From JBBSEX01 sp038239345 (GTDB lineage: Bacteria > Acidobacteriota > Terriglobia > Bryobacterales > Bryobacteraceae): a DNA stretch of 64,000 bases. The stretch covers positions 1 through 64,000 of the forward strand of contig JBBSEX010000018.1 of NCBI GenBank assembly GCA_038239345.1, read 5' to 3'. A program made the position numbers and the translations under genes. The notes beneath the pieces were generated by a model that was not told the origin of the DNA, did no database searches, and saw only the letters and a list, made by a program, of their open reading frames with translations. Below are positions 1 through 9,226 of the stretch, piece after piece (position 1 is the stretch's first letter; each line of letters opens with the position of its first letter).

Positions 1-92
1 CGGCAGATCTGCCGGGGAATTTTGGTGGTGGACGTCGAAGCCAAGCGAGTGGCCCCGCTTCAATGAGGCCCCGGCAGATCTGCCGGGGAAAT
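1..92 (-). CRISPR. End of a CRISPR array (one full repeat, one spacer, one repeat cut by the window edge)
   Basis: Two copies of the same element are visible: a full one at about 57-92 and a partial one at 1-19, separated by a unique stretch of roughly 35-37 bases (about 20-56). The core is a perfect 20-base palindrome, CCCCGGCAGATCTGCCGGGG (69-88), able to form a 10-bp hairpin. Read on the minus strand the repeat ends in CATTGAAGC, like the 3' ATTGAAAC handle of many class 1 repeats. The array therefore probably runs right to left, away from the cas genes and out of the window. Exact repeat boundaries cannot be fixed from two copies; 36 bases (ATTTCCCC to ATTGAAGC) is the best reading. The spacer target cannot be identified here. 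Confidence 0.85.
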
Positions 93-275
93 ATCCGTCC
101 TGCTATCTATTCTATTATCAATGACCTGTGCTCTGAGTCGCGAGCGGCCCGCGCGTAACTCCGAAAACAACCCAAGTTCGACGAGCTTCATAAAAACTAG
201 ACCAATCCAATCAGTGACTTACATGAGGCGAGCGGCCCCCGGCTTTTTCGCGTCGCCCCGGCGCTCGCGAACGCT
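93..275 (-). promoter_or_regulatory. Probable CRISPR leader
   Basis: This non-coding stretch lies between the stop of cas4-cas1 and the first repeat, where a leader is expected if the array is transcribed on the minus strand. The part next to the repeat (about 91-125) is clearly A/T-richer than its surroundings. Small open frames here show no convincing protein. The assignment is by position and repeat polarity only; no known leader motif was recognised. Confidence 0.5.
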
Positions 276-2102
276 CTATCGAGTCACGAAGACCGGATAC
301 GCTGCTATTTCCCCCTCAATGACCCGCGCCAGCAATCGCGCCTGGATTTCCAACATTCGCCGGTAGCTCACTCTATAATCGAACAGCGGGTGAGTAACGA
401 GCGTATCCATTCGCGATTCATACGCGCGAAAGAAGCCCTTCCGTCCCGCCGCAGTCAGCGCAACGGCGCCACCTGCCCGGACAAAATCTCTCTCCGTCAC
501 CATCCGCGTATTGACTGCGCTCAGCACCGCCGAATCCGCGATCAGCGGCCGGAACGGCTCCATCAAATCCAGAGCCAGCGCCGGCCTCCCATGCCGCAAT
601 TGATGATAGAAGCCCATGTACGGATCGAACCCCACCGCATAGCATGCAATCGTCAAATCCTTGGCGAGCATGCTATATGCCAGCGACAAAAGCGCATTCA
701 CCGGATCTCGCGGAGGCCGTCGGTTCCGCCCCGCGAAATCGAACGTGAAACCCTTCGAGACCGCGTTGTCAGTCTCGTCCTCCCCGATCTTGATCATCCC
801 CGCGAAGTCTTCGAAATACACCCGCGCCGCCGACCCCTCAATCCCCAGCAACACCTCGAGACTCTCGGCGCGCTCCGCCCGCTCCGCGGCCGCCTTCATC
901 GCACCGAGCGCCAATTTTCGAGGTTCCACGTGATTTCGCTGCATCATCGTCCGCTGATTGCGGATCTTGCCCGATACCAGTTTCCGCGCCAACTCCAACG
1001 CGAACCGCTCTGAATCCGCCAGTCGGAACTGACTCCTCCGGAGCGCCACGTTCTTCGTGTTCAGCCCCGTCGTGATCCCGTAAAAATAACCGCCCATCGA
1101 GAAGTACGTCACCGGCACACCGGATTCGCAAAGCGACTGCACGGCCTGCGTTGAAATCTGAATATTCCCCATCAGATTCACCTGGCACACTTCGCCGATG
1201 CGCACCTCTTGCACAGTCTTGTCCTTCTCTTTCACCTGGAGAACCTCGCCCGATTTCCCCACCCTCAACCCCTGCGTGTTCAAGTACAGCGGTTTCAAGT
1301 CGTCTCTTGGCGTCATCAACTGGCGGATCGGCTTGGTAAGGCCTTCGCTAACTGGCGGCTTCCGTACTACCTCGCCGTCCAGTGCTTCGAACAGGCCCAT
1401 CTGTGCTGCCCCGCTTAGGTCGAACTCCGTCAGCTGATTCGTCTCATCCGGCAAACAGATCGTGTTTAAAGAACAGCCGACGCACTTTGGTGAGTCCACC
1501 AGCGGCGGCGGAATCATCCCGTATTCCGCCAGGTCCCACGCTCGGGCTACTGCCTCTTCCGCCTCCGAAATCAGAGCCGCATCAACAGGCACACGCACTC
1601 GCTGCCGTGTCTTCTGGTAGAACACAATGACCTCATCGCATTCATAACCGTTCTCGCGCAGCACGATTGCCTGGAGCGCCAGTTGCACCCGATCCGCTGG
1701 CCACATTTCCAGCGCCCCGTCTTTGCCAGTTTCACGCGGAGCACCATGCTTATAGTCCACCGGAGTCGCGGCGAACCCCTCCGCCTCTACCAGATCGAGC
1801 TTCGCGATCACTTTCAGCCGTTCGCTCGAAAGCGTCACGGACTGCGCATGAAGTTTCTCTTCCGACCCGCCAGCCTCCGGCAGCGCGGCGGGACGTGCGT
1901 CCACGCGCTTGTGCTGTGCCGATCCCTCCACCGTGTCCGCACTCTCCCGGAATAACGCGTCCACCCACATATAAAAATAGAGCCGCGGACAGTAGACGAA
2001 CTCATTTACCATTCGTGCTGGAAGGTAGTCAGGAAGTTCGCCCCTCGGCACGCGAGGCGTCGATTGCGGGAAGATGGGGAACGGGACAGGTAGCGCGCTC
2101 AT
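276..2102 (-). CDS. cas4-cas1: Cas4-Cas1 fusion, CRISPR adaptation nuclease/integrase
   Basis: This 608-residue fusion joins a Cas4 exonuclease (about 1-225) to a Cas1 integrase (about 265-608), an arrangement known from type I-G/I-U systems. It trims prespacers and inserts them at the leader-repeat junction together with Cas2. The Cas4 part shows the four iron-sulfur cysteines (C38 in FVYCPRLYF; C207, C210 and C216 in CVGCSLNTIC) and RecB-type nuclease residues D116 and K118 (PVDYKHG). The Cas1 part has the metal triad: E422 (LLGIEGSAA), H500 (GFYHQLRHG) and D512 with E515 (LALDLMEPFRP). It is the last gene of the cas operon, 39 bases after cas2 and next to the array. All catalytic residues are present, so adaptation should be functional. 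Confidence 0.96.
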   Translation of the reverse strand: MSALPVPFPIFPQSTPRVPRGELPDYLPARMVNEFVYCPRLYFYMWVDALFRESADTVEGSAQHKRVDARPAALPEAGGSEEKLHAQSVTLSSERLKVIAKLDLVEAEGFAATPVDYKHGAPRETGKDGALEMWPADRVQLALQAIVLRENGYECDEVIVFYQKTRQRVRVPVDAALISEAEEAVARAWDLAEYGMIPPPLVDSPKCVGCSLNTICLPDETNQLTEFDLSGAAQMGLFEALDGEVVRKPPVSEGLTKPIRQLMTPRDDLKPLYLNTQGLRVGKSGEVLQVKEKDKTVQEVRIGEVCQVNLMGNIQISTQAVQSLCESGVPVTYFSMGGYFYGITTGLNTKNVALRRSQFRLADSERFALELARKLVSGKIRNQRTMMQRNHVEPRKLALGAMKAAAERAERAESLEVLLGIEGSAARVYFEDFAGMIKIGEDETDNAVSKGFTFDFAGRNRRPPRDPVNALLSLAYSMLAKDLTIACYAVGFDPYMGFYHQLRHGRPALALDLMEPFRPLIADSAVLSAVNTRMVTERDFVRAGGAVALTAAGRKGFFRAYESRMDTLVTHPLFDYRVSYRRMLEIQARLLARVIEGEIAAYPVFVTR

Positions 2103-2141
2103 ATTAGTTCTTTTTCCTTGGATTGGCCAGCTGGTTTTTTC

Positions 2142-2432
2142 TCATACGATAAAGCACGGCGCATCCACCGCTACGTAAGGCTGCCCAAGCGCAGTGATAA
2201 CCCTATCCCCCCGGCCTTCCGCCGGGCCCAAGTGAACGAACAACACCTGGTCTTCATCATGGTGAATGATTCGCGCCAGCGCCGCCCGGCATCGGATCAG
2301 ATCGCTCGCGGTGAACTGGCATTCGAATACGGAGTACTGCAAATGGTCGCCGTAACCGCGCATGGTCCTGAAGACCTTACGAAGGCGCTTGTCGTCAGAA
2401 ATGTCGTAACAGACCAGATATGATTGCCGCAT
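2142..2432 (-). CDS. cas2: Cas2, CRISPR adaptation protein
   Basis: This 96-residue protein has the usual Cas2 length and N-terminal strand with the conserved aspartate (LVCYDISDDKRLRKVF), followed by GYGDHLQYSVFEC, the typical ferredoxin-fold second strand. Cas2 dimers bridge two Cas1 dimers during spacer integration. It starts six bases after the csb2 stop and precedes the cas4-cas1 fusion, so the adaptation genes are co-transcribed with the interference genes. Confidence 0.96.
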   Translation of the reverse strand: MRQSYLVCYDISDDKRLRKVFRTMRGYGDHLQYSVFECQFTASDLIRCRAALARIIHHDEDQVLFVHLGPAEGRGDRVITALGQPYVAVDAPCFIV

Positions 2433-2438
2433 TGGATT

Positions 2439-3854
2439 TTACTCACCTGTCGCGCGAAATTGTCCTAATCCGAAATGAGATCCATACCCGATTGCGAACG
2501 GGGCAGCAACGTCCTTATCGAAAGTCAGTCTCAGCGCGTAACCGGGGCGAACTGGATCGTCCTTCCGATTCCGCCGGTACTCCACCTCGTGAAACAAACC
2601 GGGTAGCCGCTCCATCGGCTCGACCTTCACCCCGGCGTCGATTCGATGATTGCGGCACTCACGTCGAACCTCCTCCACTAGAAACTCGATGAAATCGCGG
2701 CCCTTGCGCCAGTGACGCGGAAGCACAAAAGGCGTCGCACTCTCTGCAACTCGTGTCAGCTTGCACTCCTTGAACTGATCAAACCGTCCCTGCCACGTGA
2801 CCACGCACTGAACCTCGCCGCGATCGTTCCGCTGCCATAACTTCCTCACACCTCGCACAGCATCCAGTTCGTCTTCGCGGAAGGGACGCAAAGGACTCGT
2901 TATCAGTATCCTGTCGATCCGCCCATGGCCGTTGCCGAGAGGAAGTATATAAACGTGCCCGTGATCAAGGCGTTTCTGCCCATCCGCGGCTTTACCGCTG
3001 AAGAGGTCAGAGACCTCCAATTCGCTATTCATTCGTCGCTTGTGCGCTCCCATTAGCCGGACGCGAATTTGCTCGGACACCTCCAGCGTAGTCGTTACCA
3101 GAGGCAGAACCGCCGCGTCGAGGCTAAGTAATACCGATTCAACCTCCGATGCCCTGCGACGGCTTTCCTGTGGAGGGTCTGTTTCGATCGCACTCTCGGA
3201 GCGAATGTAGGTCAACTGGCGCAGCAGGGGCGGACTGCTGGCCTTATCTTTCAGTAGATTCGATGTGGAGTAAGTAAGCGCATCCATCCACGATATTTTC
3301 CCTGTGTATTCGGAACCAGGAACCGCGCAGGTTACTCGCGTCAGTTCGCCTTCGAACGGAGCGGCGACAGCGGGAGCGCAGTTGAACGGCACTTCCATCG
3401 CACCGTCCCATAGCTCGGCTTCAATCCACGATTCCGAGCGGCCGAGGTAATTAAGGTGACGCAGAAGTCGAGCGAGGGTCGCTCGTGACTGTGCTGGCAG
3501 GTCAATCTCAGGCCATGAAAGGTAACAGATGTGTTCTTTATTAAAGACGAGAAAGGAATCGAATACGAGGCTCTTGTCGGTCGGGTCCGGCGAGTTGGCG
3601 CTCAGGTACGACCGGGTATGAGTGGCGACGGCGCGAGGGAGGCCAAAGTTTGGAGGGGCCGTCGCAAGCGACTGGAGCACGGTCTCCACGTCTTCGCGCG
3701 GCAGATCAAAACACTTACGCTGCCAGACATCGTACAACGCGCGAAGCAGACGGTAAGGGGAGGGTGGCCACTCAGGAACGCCTTCATTCACGTGACGGCC
3801 CCAGGGTGTCGCATGGTATCTTCCCGACGCGAACCTGAGCCGGATCGTTATCAC
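2439..3854 (-). CDS. csb2: Csb2 (GSU0054 family), Cas5-Cas6 type subunit of type I-G Cascade
   Basis: This 471-residue protein is the signature subunit of type I-G (I-U). The family combines a Cas5-like part with a Cas6-like crRNA-processing part. The N-terminus has the family motif GRYHATPWGRHVNEG followed by EWPPSPYRLLRALY. The C-terminus ends in a glycine-rich loop (GYGSHFGLGQF), as in RAMP/Cas6 domains. The GTG start overlaps the csb1 stop (GTGA), indicating translational coupling. It is expected to cut pre-crRNA at the palindromic repeat hairpin and hold the 5' handle. The catalytic residues of the Cas6 part cannot be assigned by eye. Confidence 0.93.
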   Translation of the reverse strand: MITIRLRFASGRYHATPWGRHVNEGVPEWPPSPYRLLRALYDVWQRKCFDLPREDVETVLQSLATAPPNFGLPRAVATHTRSYLSANSPDPTDKSLVFDSFLVFNKEHICYLSWPEIDLPAQSRATLARLLRHLNYLGRSESWIEAELWDGAMEVPFNCAPAVAAPFEGELTRVTCAVPGSEYTGKISWMDALTYSTSNLLKDKASSPPLLRQLTYIRSESAIETDPPQESRRRASEVESVLLSLDAAVLPLVTTTLEVSEQIRVRLMGAHKRRMNSELEVSDLFSGKAADGQKRLDHGHVYILPLGNGHGRIDRILITSPLRPFREDELDAVRGVRKLWQRNDRGEVQCVVTWQGRFDQFKECKLTRVAESATPFVLPRHWRKGRDFIEFLVEEVRRECRNHRIDAGVKVEPMERLPGLFHEVEYRRNRKDDPVRPGYALRLTFDKDVAAPFAIGYGSHFGLGQFRATGE

Positions 3855-4858
3855 CGCGTGCTACCCTCAGTGGCTTTTTCGGTTACTTTCACTTTCGTCT
3901 TCAGACGGGTAACGGACGGATTCGCGAAGAGCGCGGCGCAAGCCTTGATCCCCGTCTGCACTTCGGCAAGTAATTCCGCTTCCGATGGGAGGATGAAATC
4001 CGTGGGAGCTTTAGCTCGCACTTCGCCGGTGAGTTCCAAATCGCAGGCAGTACGAAGCCGTAGGCTCGAATCCAGGAATCGCCGGACCTTGAGGAGCGAC
4101 AGCGCGATCATAAGGCGAGTGGCGTCAACCCCGAGCCGGTAGCCGCGAATGAGCGCCAGATCCAGATTAAAATACGCGCGTATCTCCTTCGCCACATACT
4201 CCACCCGCGAATAGGGGACGTTGCTGTAGACACCACCCTCGCTGACCTTCGCGCCAGGTGCGGGATCCGTAACCTGAGTCTTTCCGGTTGGATCGACAGG
4301 GCTGTTCTTGACGCCTCCGGACACGACCCTGACCACATCGCTCGCCTCAATGAAACCGGTGATCGCTCGCGGCGCCCGTACACGCCCGCCTTCGAGCAAA
4401 GAGAGAAAGACACCGTGCACGAGGCTGTTGGCATCGTAGCGGAACAGAGTGGCATAGATTGCCTTCCAGTCCAACGGCTGTTTGGGATTGTAAGCCATTT
4501 CCTTCACAAGCGTTGCGTTGAAATCTTTGTTCAGCACAATGTAGGGCGAGGCGATTCGATGAGCCTCGACGAGAGAACTCGTGCTTTTCCCAATGCCATC
4601 GAGTTCCACGACCACATAAGACAGCCCTTCGAGAGCGGGGTCAATCAACGGCCCGTCTCCGTCGAGGCACGTTTTCTCCAACCGGTTCGCGACCGACTGC
4701 GCGCTCTCCACAAGCAACATCAGCCTCTTGTCCGGCAGTCTGTATTCGGCGGCCCCGAGGTCCGCAAATCCCGTGGGCTGGAAGCGATCTCCGGCGACTG
4801 GCCGCAAATCCGCCTCCAGCAGTAGGCGGGGCATGTTATCTAGCGAGTTCAGGTTCAT
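3851..4858 (-). CDS. csb1: Csb1 (GSU0053 family), Cas7-type backbone of type I-G Cascade
   Basis: This 335-residue Csb1/Cas7 family protein is the subunit that should polymerise along crRNA to form the Cascade backbone. Family features include the N-terminal PRLLLEADLRPVAGDRFQPTG stretch, the LVESAQSVANRLE segment and a central glycine-containing RAMP-like region. The first ATG (4858) overlaps the csx17 stop by 23 bases and has an AAGGGAAA sequence upstream. A second ATG eight codons later (4834) lies one base after that stop and is an alternative start. The gene is coupled to csb2 by a 4-base overlap. Confidence 0.93.
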   Translation of the reverse strand: MNLNSLDNMPRLLLEADLRPVAGDRFQPTGFADLGAAEYRLPDKRLMLLVESAQSVANRLEKTCLDGDGPLIDPALEGLSYVVVELDGIGKSTSSLVEAHRIASPYIVLNKDFNATLVKEMAYNPKQPLDWKAIYATLFRYDANSLVHGVFLSLLEGGRVRAPRAITGFIEASDVVRVVSGGVKNSPVDPTGKTQVTDPAPGAKVSEGGVYSNVPYSRVEYVAKEIRAYFNLDLALIRGYRLGVDATRLMIALSLLKVRRFLDSSLRLRTACDLELTGEVRAKAPTDFILPSEAELLAEVQTGIKACAALFANPSVTRLKTKVKVTEKATEGSTR

Positions 4859-6872
4859 CAGTTTCCCTTTCTTCTATCTTGAAAATTCCCTCCGCCAAAG
4901 CACCCAGGGACCGAACGGGGATCAGCAATGCTCCGGCCAGCCGCTGTGCATCCACTCCACCCTCATAATCGACTTCAAGGGGACGCAGGCCGGCAACGCG
5001 CAGTCTGAATACGGCTACCGCAGCGGCTTCATCTGTCTTGTTCGCACTGAGCAGGGCGAGTATCCGCGAGTCGTGAAGAATCGGTTCGGGTTCATCGCCC
5101 TTTCGGACTTTGCGGGGCAGAAAAAGATGTTTCAGGACCGCGTACGTTGGCAGGGTCTCGCGAGCCGGGTAGGTCAGAATGTTTGCATCGAACCCATGCC
5201 AGTCCAGCGTCAGGAACGCGTAGAGCAGGTCTTCGATAGCATCTTCATCAACGGAGCCTTCAATAAACGATGTTGCGTCGCCTGGGTGAATTTGGCACTT
5301 GCCGCGAAGCGGATTCGAGAACTCGTCTGCCGTCCCGCTTTGCAGCCGACGCTCCAGCACCGTGGCCAGGCGATCCGGAAGAGCAAGGCCGGCCCACGAA
5401 AAGCCCTTGCGCGCGCGCGAAAGATTTTCGGTGAGGCCTGGTGAGTCTAACGATGCCAGAGCGGCGGCTATCCGGACTTCCGCTTCGTCTCCGAAGCCAC
5501 AGGCAATCAGCCAGTCGTCCGCCTTCAGGCGTCCCCAGGGCGCCCATGTATCCGAGGTTGTCGCTCCTCGCCGGACCATGCGGCCCAGAGCTCGCATGAG
5601 TTCCCTGATGAGCGCCGGTCCGCCAACTAGAAGTGTCTGGAACATCGCCGCGTCCACGCCGCGCCTCAACTCCTCCGCCCCGCTGGGCAGATCACTGCGG
5701 CTGAAGTCTTCAAAAAACTTCCGAAAATGCCGGATTCGGTCGGCTTCGCTTCGGTACCCCGCCGCGAAGGTGCCGGTCGGCAACGCGACATAGCTGTCGC
5801 CCCGCCGCTTCAACAGGCTGTAACGGACAAACCGATCAATCCCCCGGTCCACCCCGAGCGAGCGGACAGCTTCTGCGAACTCAAGAGCGGTTGTAGCTGC
5901 TCGCCCGTCCACGGTCGCTCTCCCTTCGCGCAAGAGAGTCTTGAGCTCCGCATAACGGATAGGTCGGACCCAAAGCGGTGCCCAGACCTCGGCCCGGGCG
6001 TCATCTTTCTCCGACGCCGAGCCGTATCCCACCTTCGTGGCCTTCACCGTAAATGGACTGCTGAGAATGGTGCGGTAACTCGACCCTTGCCGCCGGTAAA
6101 TTCCGCTAGCCCACGCGACGGCGCCTTCCAGAGTAAGCACCAGATCCCAGGGATTGGTCGTCGAATCATGTGCGATCCCAGGCCCCTGATTCGCCCCTCC
6201 TGCCCGGCCCGGATCGAACTGGCCGGCCGCGCCGGACTGAAGCGCCATAGTTCGGCGAGCGAACAGGGCGTTCGCGAGCAGTTCACCTGCTGGCAAAGAC
6301 GAGTCAGGCTCGATCAGCAAAGCCGCGATCCGCGACATGAAATTGTTGGTGTAATCCAGCCGTCCTTCATTACCGCCGGTGCCCAGAACGGGTGCGAACG
6401 AACGGGAGCCATCGACCGCGATGCCCACCGCGGCATCCAGCCACTCGACGGCATCGTCGGGCAGGCTGTTCCGACAACGACGCAGAATAGCGGTTCGGCG
6501 TTCGTCTTCGTCCGCGCCCTTACCCGCCGCTACTTCGTCCATTTCGCGGCAGATCGCGATCGATTCCCGATAACCGGCGAATCGCAGGTCCGCCGAAGCT
6601 GCAATGGCAGTAATGCCGTCTTTATTGTCTTTGGGATAAAAACCACTGCCCCCGTTCCAGGGCGCGAGAATCGGCGTAGGCCTGTATTTCTCCAGGAAAA
6701 ACGCTGCGATTCCCTCTTCGTCCAGCGAGGACTCTATGGTGAACGTCTCTCCTTCCCACCAGCCGCGCGCCTCGGAGTCAGTCTGATCGCTAACCAGTCT
6801 CAGAACACCCAATGCCTTGAGGTAGCTTCCAAACGGAGTGACGGTACAGCCAGGAAAGGTTACTTTATGCAC
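4836..6872 (-). CDS. csx17: Csx17 (Cas8u2), large subunit of type I-G Cascade
   Basis: This 678-residue Csx17 protein is the Cas8-like large subunit of I-G systems, likely to recognise the PAM and recruit Cas3. The N-terminal family motif FPGCTVTPFGSYLKALGVLR is clear, as is the glycine-rich stretch around FAPVLGTGGNEGRLDYTNN. The open frame continues upstream to 6962 inside cas3, but those 30 residues look unlike the family. The chosen GTG at 6872 begins just before that motif, overlaps the cas3 stop by eight bases and has a GGAG sequence 3-6 bases upstream. Confidence 0.92.
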   Translation of the reverse strand: MHKVTFPGCTVTPFGSYLKALGVLRLVSDQTDSEARGWWEGETFTIESSLDEEGIAAFFLEKYRPTPILAPWNGGSGFYPKDNKDGITAIAASADLRFAGYRESIAICREMDEVAAGKGADEDERRTAILRRCRNSLPDDAVEWLDAAVGIAVDGSRSFAPVLGTGGNEGRLDYTNNFMSRIAALLIEPDSSLPAGELLANALFARRTMALQSGAAGQFDPGRAGGANQGPGIAHDSTTNPWDLVLTLEGAVAWASGIYRRQGSSYRTILSSPFTVKATKVGYGSASEKDDARAEVWAPLWVRPIRYAELKTLLREGRATVDGRAATTALEFAEAVRSLGVDRGIDRFVRYSLLKRRGDSYVALPTGTFAAGYRSEADRIRHFRKFFEDFSRSDLPSGAEELRRGVDAAMFQTLLVGGPALIRELMRALGRMVRRGATTSDTWAPWGRLKADDWLIACGFGDEAEVRIAAALASLDSPGLTENLSRARKGFSWAGLALPDRLATVLERRLQSGTADEFSNPLRGKCQIHPGDATSFIEGSVDEDAIEDLLYAFLTLDWHGFDANILTYPARETLPTYAVLKHLFLPRKVRKGDEPEPILHDSRILALLSANKTDEAAAVAVFRLRVAGLRPLEVDYEGGVDAQRLAGALLIPVRSLGALAEGIFKIEERETDEPELAR

Positions 6873-9171
6873 ACCGCTCCAATTCCGGAAATGCGCTCGC
6901 GCGTTCGTCCGCTGCCCGCAGCAGCATCTCGATATAAGCCAGCCGAAAGGGGCCCATGTCATCTCTCAGCCGAAGTACGCGGTCGGTCCAGGAGCCGCCT
7001 TCCGCTCCCAGTTCCATAGTTGAAAGCGAAAGCGGTATGGCCAGAACCGTGATACCCGGCGCCAACTCGCACGCTGGTAGAGAATCGCCGTCCTCGATTC
7101 CGCGAGCCCGTCGCCGTTGTTCCTGTTCGATCTCGCCAGGCATCGACCGGATGCTCATGCGAATTCGACCGTGATGGGCTGCTACCAGGTAAACGGCCAG
7201 TTCGGGGTCCCCGCTCGCCAGCATCGCTAGCGCGCTCGCGAGTTCATGCCGGAAGTGGCGGCGTTCATGGCCGGCGCCGCCCCATACTTGCTTTGCAAGT
7301 AATTCCTTCGAATCGTCGTGCCTGTGCAGGGTTGTTTGAAATACGCTGTGTGCCTTGCCCCAGTCATGTCTTGCAGCGGCCAGCCGCAGCGCTGCTGTGT
7401 GCTGTTCATTCAGCTTCTGGCTCGCAAGTAACATCTCCAGTTCTTCCATCACGCGCTGCGTGTGACCGGATAGGCTCTGCCGGTAAGTTTTGAAAGTGTC
7501 CGGATCGCTAGAATCCCCTTCGCCTTCTGCGTTGAGCGGTGCCAGAACTTGCACGTTGCCCTTGCTTTCCGGCGACCAGCCTTCGACAGCCGTATAACCT
7601 CCCTCCGCAAAGCGCGTTACAGCGACCATTCCCGCATGGAGCTTTTCTGTGTCAATCTCGCCCCATTTTTCCGTGGCGAAATTCCACGTGTACACGCGGT
7701 GCTTTTTCTTTGCGAAATCACGAAGCTCTCCGATGGGAACTGGACACAACTCTCCATCGGCCACGTCAGGAAGCGAAGGGGGAGGTTCGGCATCTCCTTC
7801 CCAGTCACGCCAGGCCAGATACGCATCTCTGTCTTCCGACGCACGAATGAACCGCGAGACATCCATCGCATTTCCGGAGAGGTCCGGCGTAGTGTCGAAC
7901 AAGTCGAGCAGATCGCTTCTCCGCAGCACATAGCGCCATGGCTCGGGTCCGTCCTCGGGGGGCAGGTCGCAAGGTGCGGCTGAGCTCAGAAGCTTTATGC
8001 GTTCAATGGCCCGCGCGATGTCGGGACTCTCGTACGGCGCAAAGGGGTTTTTCTGCTTGGCCTGGGATGCGGGTCGGTCAACCCACCAGATCTCAGCTTC
8101 GGCATCGCCCCCGTATCTATTCACCCGTCCGAATCGCTGGACCATGCTGCCCCACGGCGCAATATCGGTTACAAGAAGTCGCGCCGTGATGTCAACGCCG
8201 GCCTCCAGCACCTGTGTAGACACGACGATCTGGCCTGCATCCGGGATATTCCCGAGCAAACCTTCCGCAGCCTGTTTCTTGTCCTCAGGCCGAAATCGGG
8301 AATGCAGCAAAATGACATCTCCAAACCCGGCGCGAACCGCTTTGAATATCTCCCGCGCCCGAGAAACAGTATTCACGATCACCAGCGTTCGCGTACCCGG
8401 GCGGTGATTAGCGAGTACGAACTCCGCGCAACCAACTGCTTCGCGACAAATCTCAGGCGCAGGGGCAAGCTTCTTGCTGGCGTTTACCCGGGCCAGGACT
8501 ACCGGCTCGCTTAAATCCTCCTCTTGAAGCCGAATCTCCTGAGGAAGTTCCGCGAAATCTACTGTCTTCAGCCAGGCTGGATTCACCGTCGCCGACATCC
8601 ATACCGAGGGCGCCATGCCATACGTTCCGTATTGCTTACGGAACGACGCGAGTTGCGTTGACGTTGCGAGCGCATCGGACATAAGCTGAATTTCGTCATA
8701 AACGATCAGGCAATCCTGGTTATATAGCGCAAAATCTATGGGCCAGCGCGGAGCCTTTCGCGCATAACCCCGATTCAGCGCTCTGCTGATGTATAAATCC
8801 TGAGTCGAGACGATAATCGCCGGCTCGTCCGGGCGGAGATCGCTATCCTCGTTGTCCTTGCTCCCCGCCATCAGCTCCAGAATTTTCACTTTACCTTCGA
8901 GTCCTGCGGCCCTCACTCGTTCCCGCGCATTCTTCGCTGTTTGCACCGTCAGATTCTGCCTTGGTAAAACGATAATCAATCGTGTAGGTGCTGGGTCTTC
9001 ACCGCAAACCTGCGCGAACAACCAAGGGACGAGAACCGCATCGGTCTTGCCTAGACCGGTCGGTACCACGAGCAAAGTTGATGAAAACGGATTTTGCCCA
9101 TACCGTTGCTGGTAAGGAAGAATCTTGTTTCCGGTCACTCTGCGGAAAAATTCAGCGTAGGCTTCTCGCAT
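6865..9171 (-). CDS. cas3: Cas3 helicase-nuclease (helicase N-terminal, HD C-terminal)
   Basis: This 768-residue Cas3 unwinds and degrades target DNA after Cascade binding. Superfamily 2 helicase motifs come first: Walker A PTGLGKTDA (about residues 37-45), DEIQ box (LIVYDEIQLM), SAT motif (MSATVNP) and motif VI region (GSMVQRFGRVNRYG). The HD nuclease is at the C-terminus, with HDWGKAHSVF and HHGRIRMS. This order is reversed relative to most type I Cas3 proteins and matches the I-U/I-G architecture. The frame could start at 9279, but those extra 36 residues run into the upstream small gene, so the ATG at 9171 before REAYAEFFRRVTG is preferred. All nuclease and ATPase signature residues appear intact. 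Confidence 0.94.
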   Translation of the reverse strand: MREAYAEFFRRVTGNKILPYQQRYGQNPFSSTLLVVPTGLGKTDAVLVPWLFAQVCGEDPAPTRLIIVLPRQNLTVQTAKNARERVRAAGLEGKVKILELMAGSKDNEDSDLRPDEPAIIVSTQDLYISRALNRGYARKAPRWPIDFALYNQDCLIVYDEIQLMSDALATSTQLASFRKQYGTYGMAPSVWMSATVNPAWLKTVDFAELPQEIRLQEEDLSEPVVLARVNASKKLAPAPEICREAVGCAEFVLANHRPGTRTLVIVNTVSRAREIFKAVRAGFGDVILLHSRFRPEDKKQAAEGLLGNIPDAGQIVVSTQVLEAGVDITARLLVTDIAPWGSMVQRFGRVNRYGGDAEAEIWWVDRPASQAKQKNPFAPYESPDIARAIERIKLLSSAAPCDLPPEDGPEPWRYVLRRSDLLDLFDTTPDLSGNAMDVSRFIRASEDRDAYLAWRDWEGDAEPPPSLPDVADGELCPVPIGELRDFAKKKHRVYTWNFATEKWGEIDTEKLHAGMVAVTRFAEGGYTAVEGWSPESKGNVQVLAPLNAEGEGDSSDPDTFKTYRQSLSGHTQRVMEELEMLLASQKLNEQHTAALRLAAARHDWGKAHSVFQTTLHRHDDSKELLAKQVWGGAGHERRHFRHELASALAMLASGDPELAVYLVAAHHGRIRMSIRSMPGEIEQEQRRRARGIEDGDSLPACELAPGITVLAIPLSLSTMELGAEGGSWTDRVLRLRDDMGPFRLAYIEMLLRAADERASAFPELERCA

Positions 9172-9226
9172 ATTTGTGCGTGTTTCCGATGATAGTAAAC
9201 AATCTGTTGGGCGAAAAAGAGCCAAC

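Noticed and set aside
5727..7019. 430-residue plus-strand open frame
   Set aside because: It runs antisense through csx17 and the end of cas3, is rich in Arg and Pro, and shows no domain; it is a shadow of the real genes.
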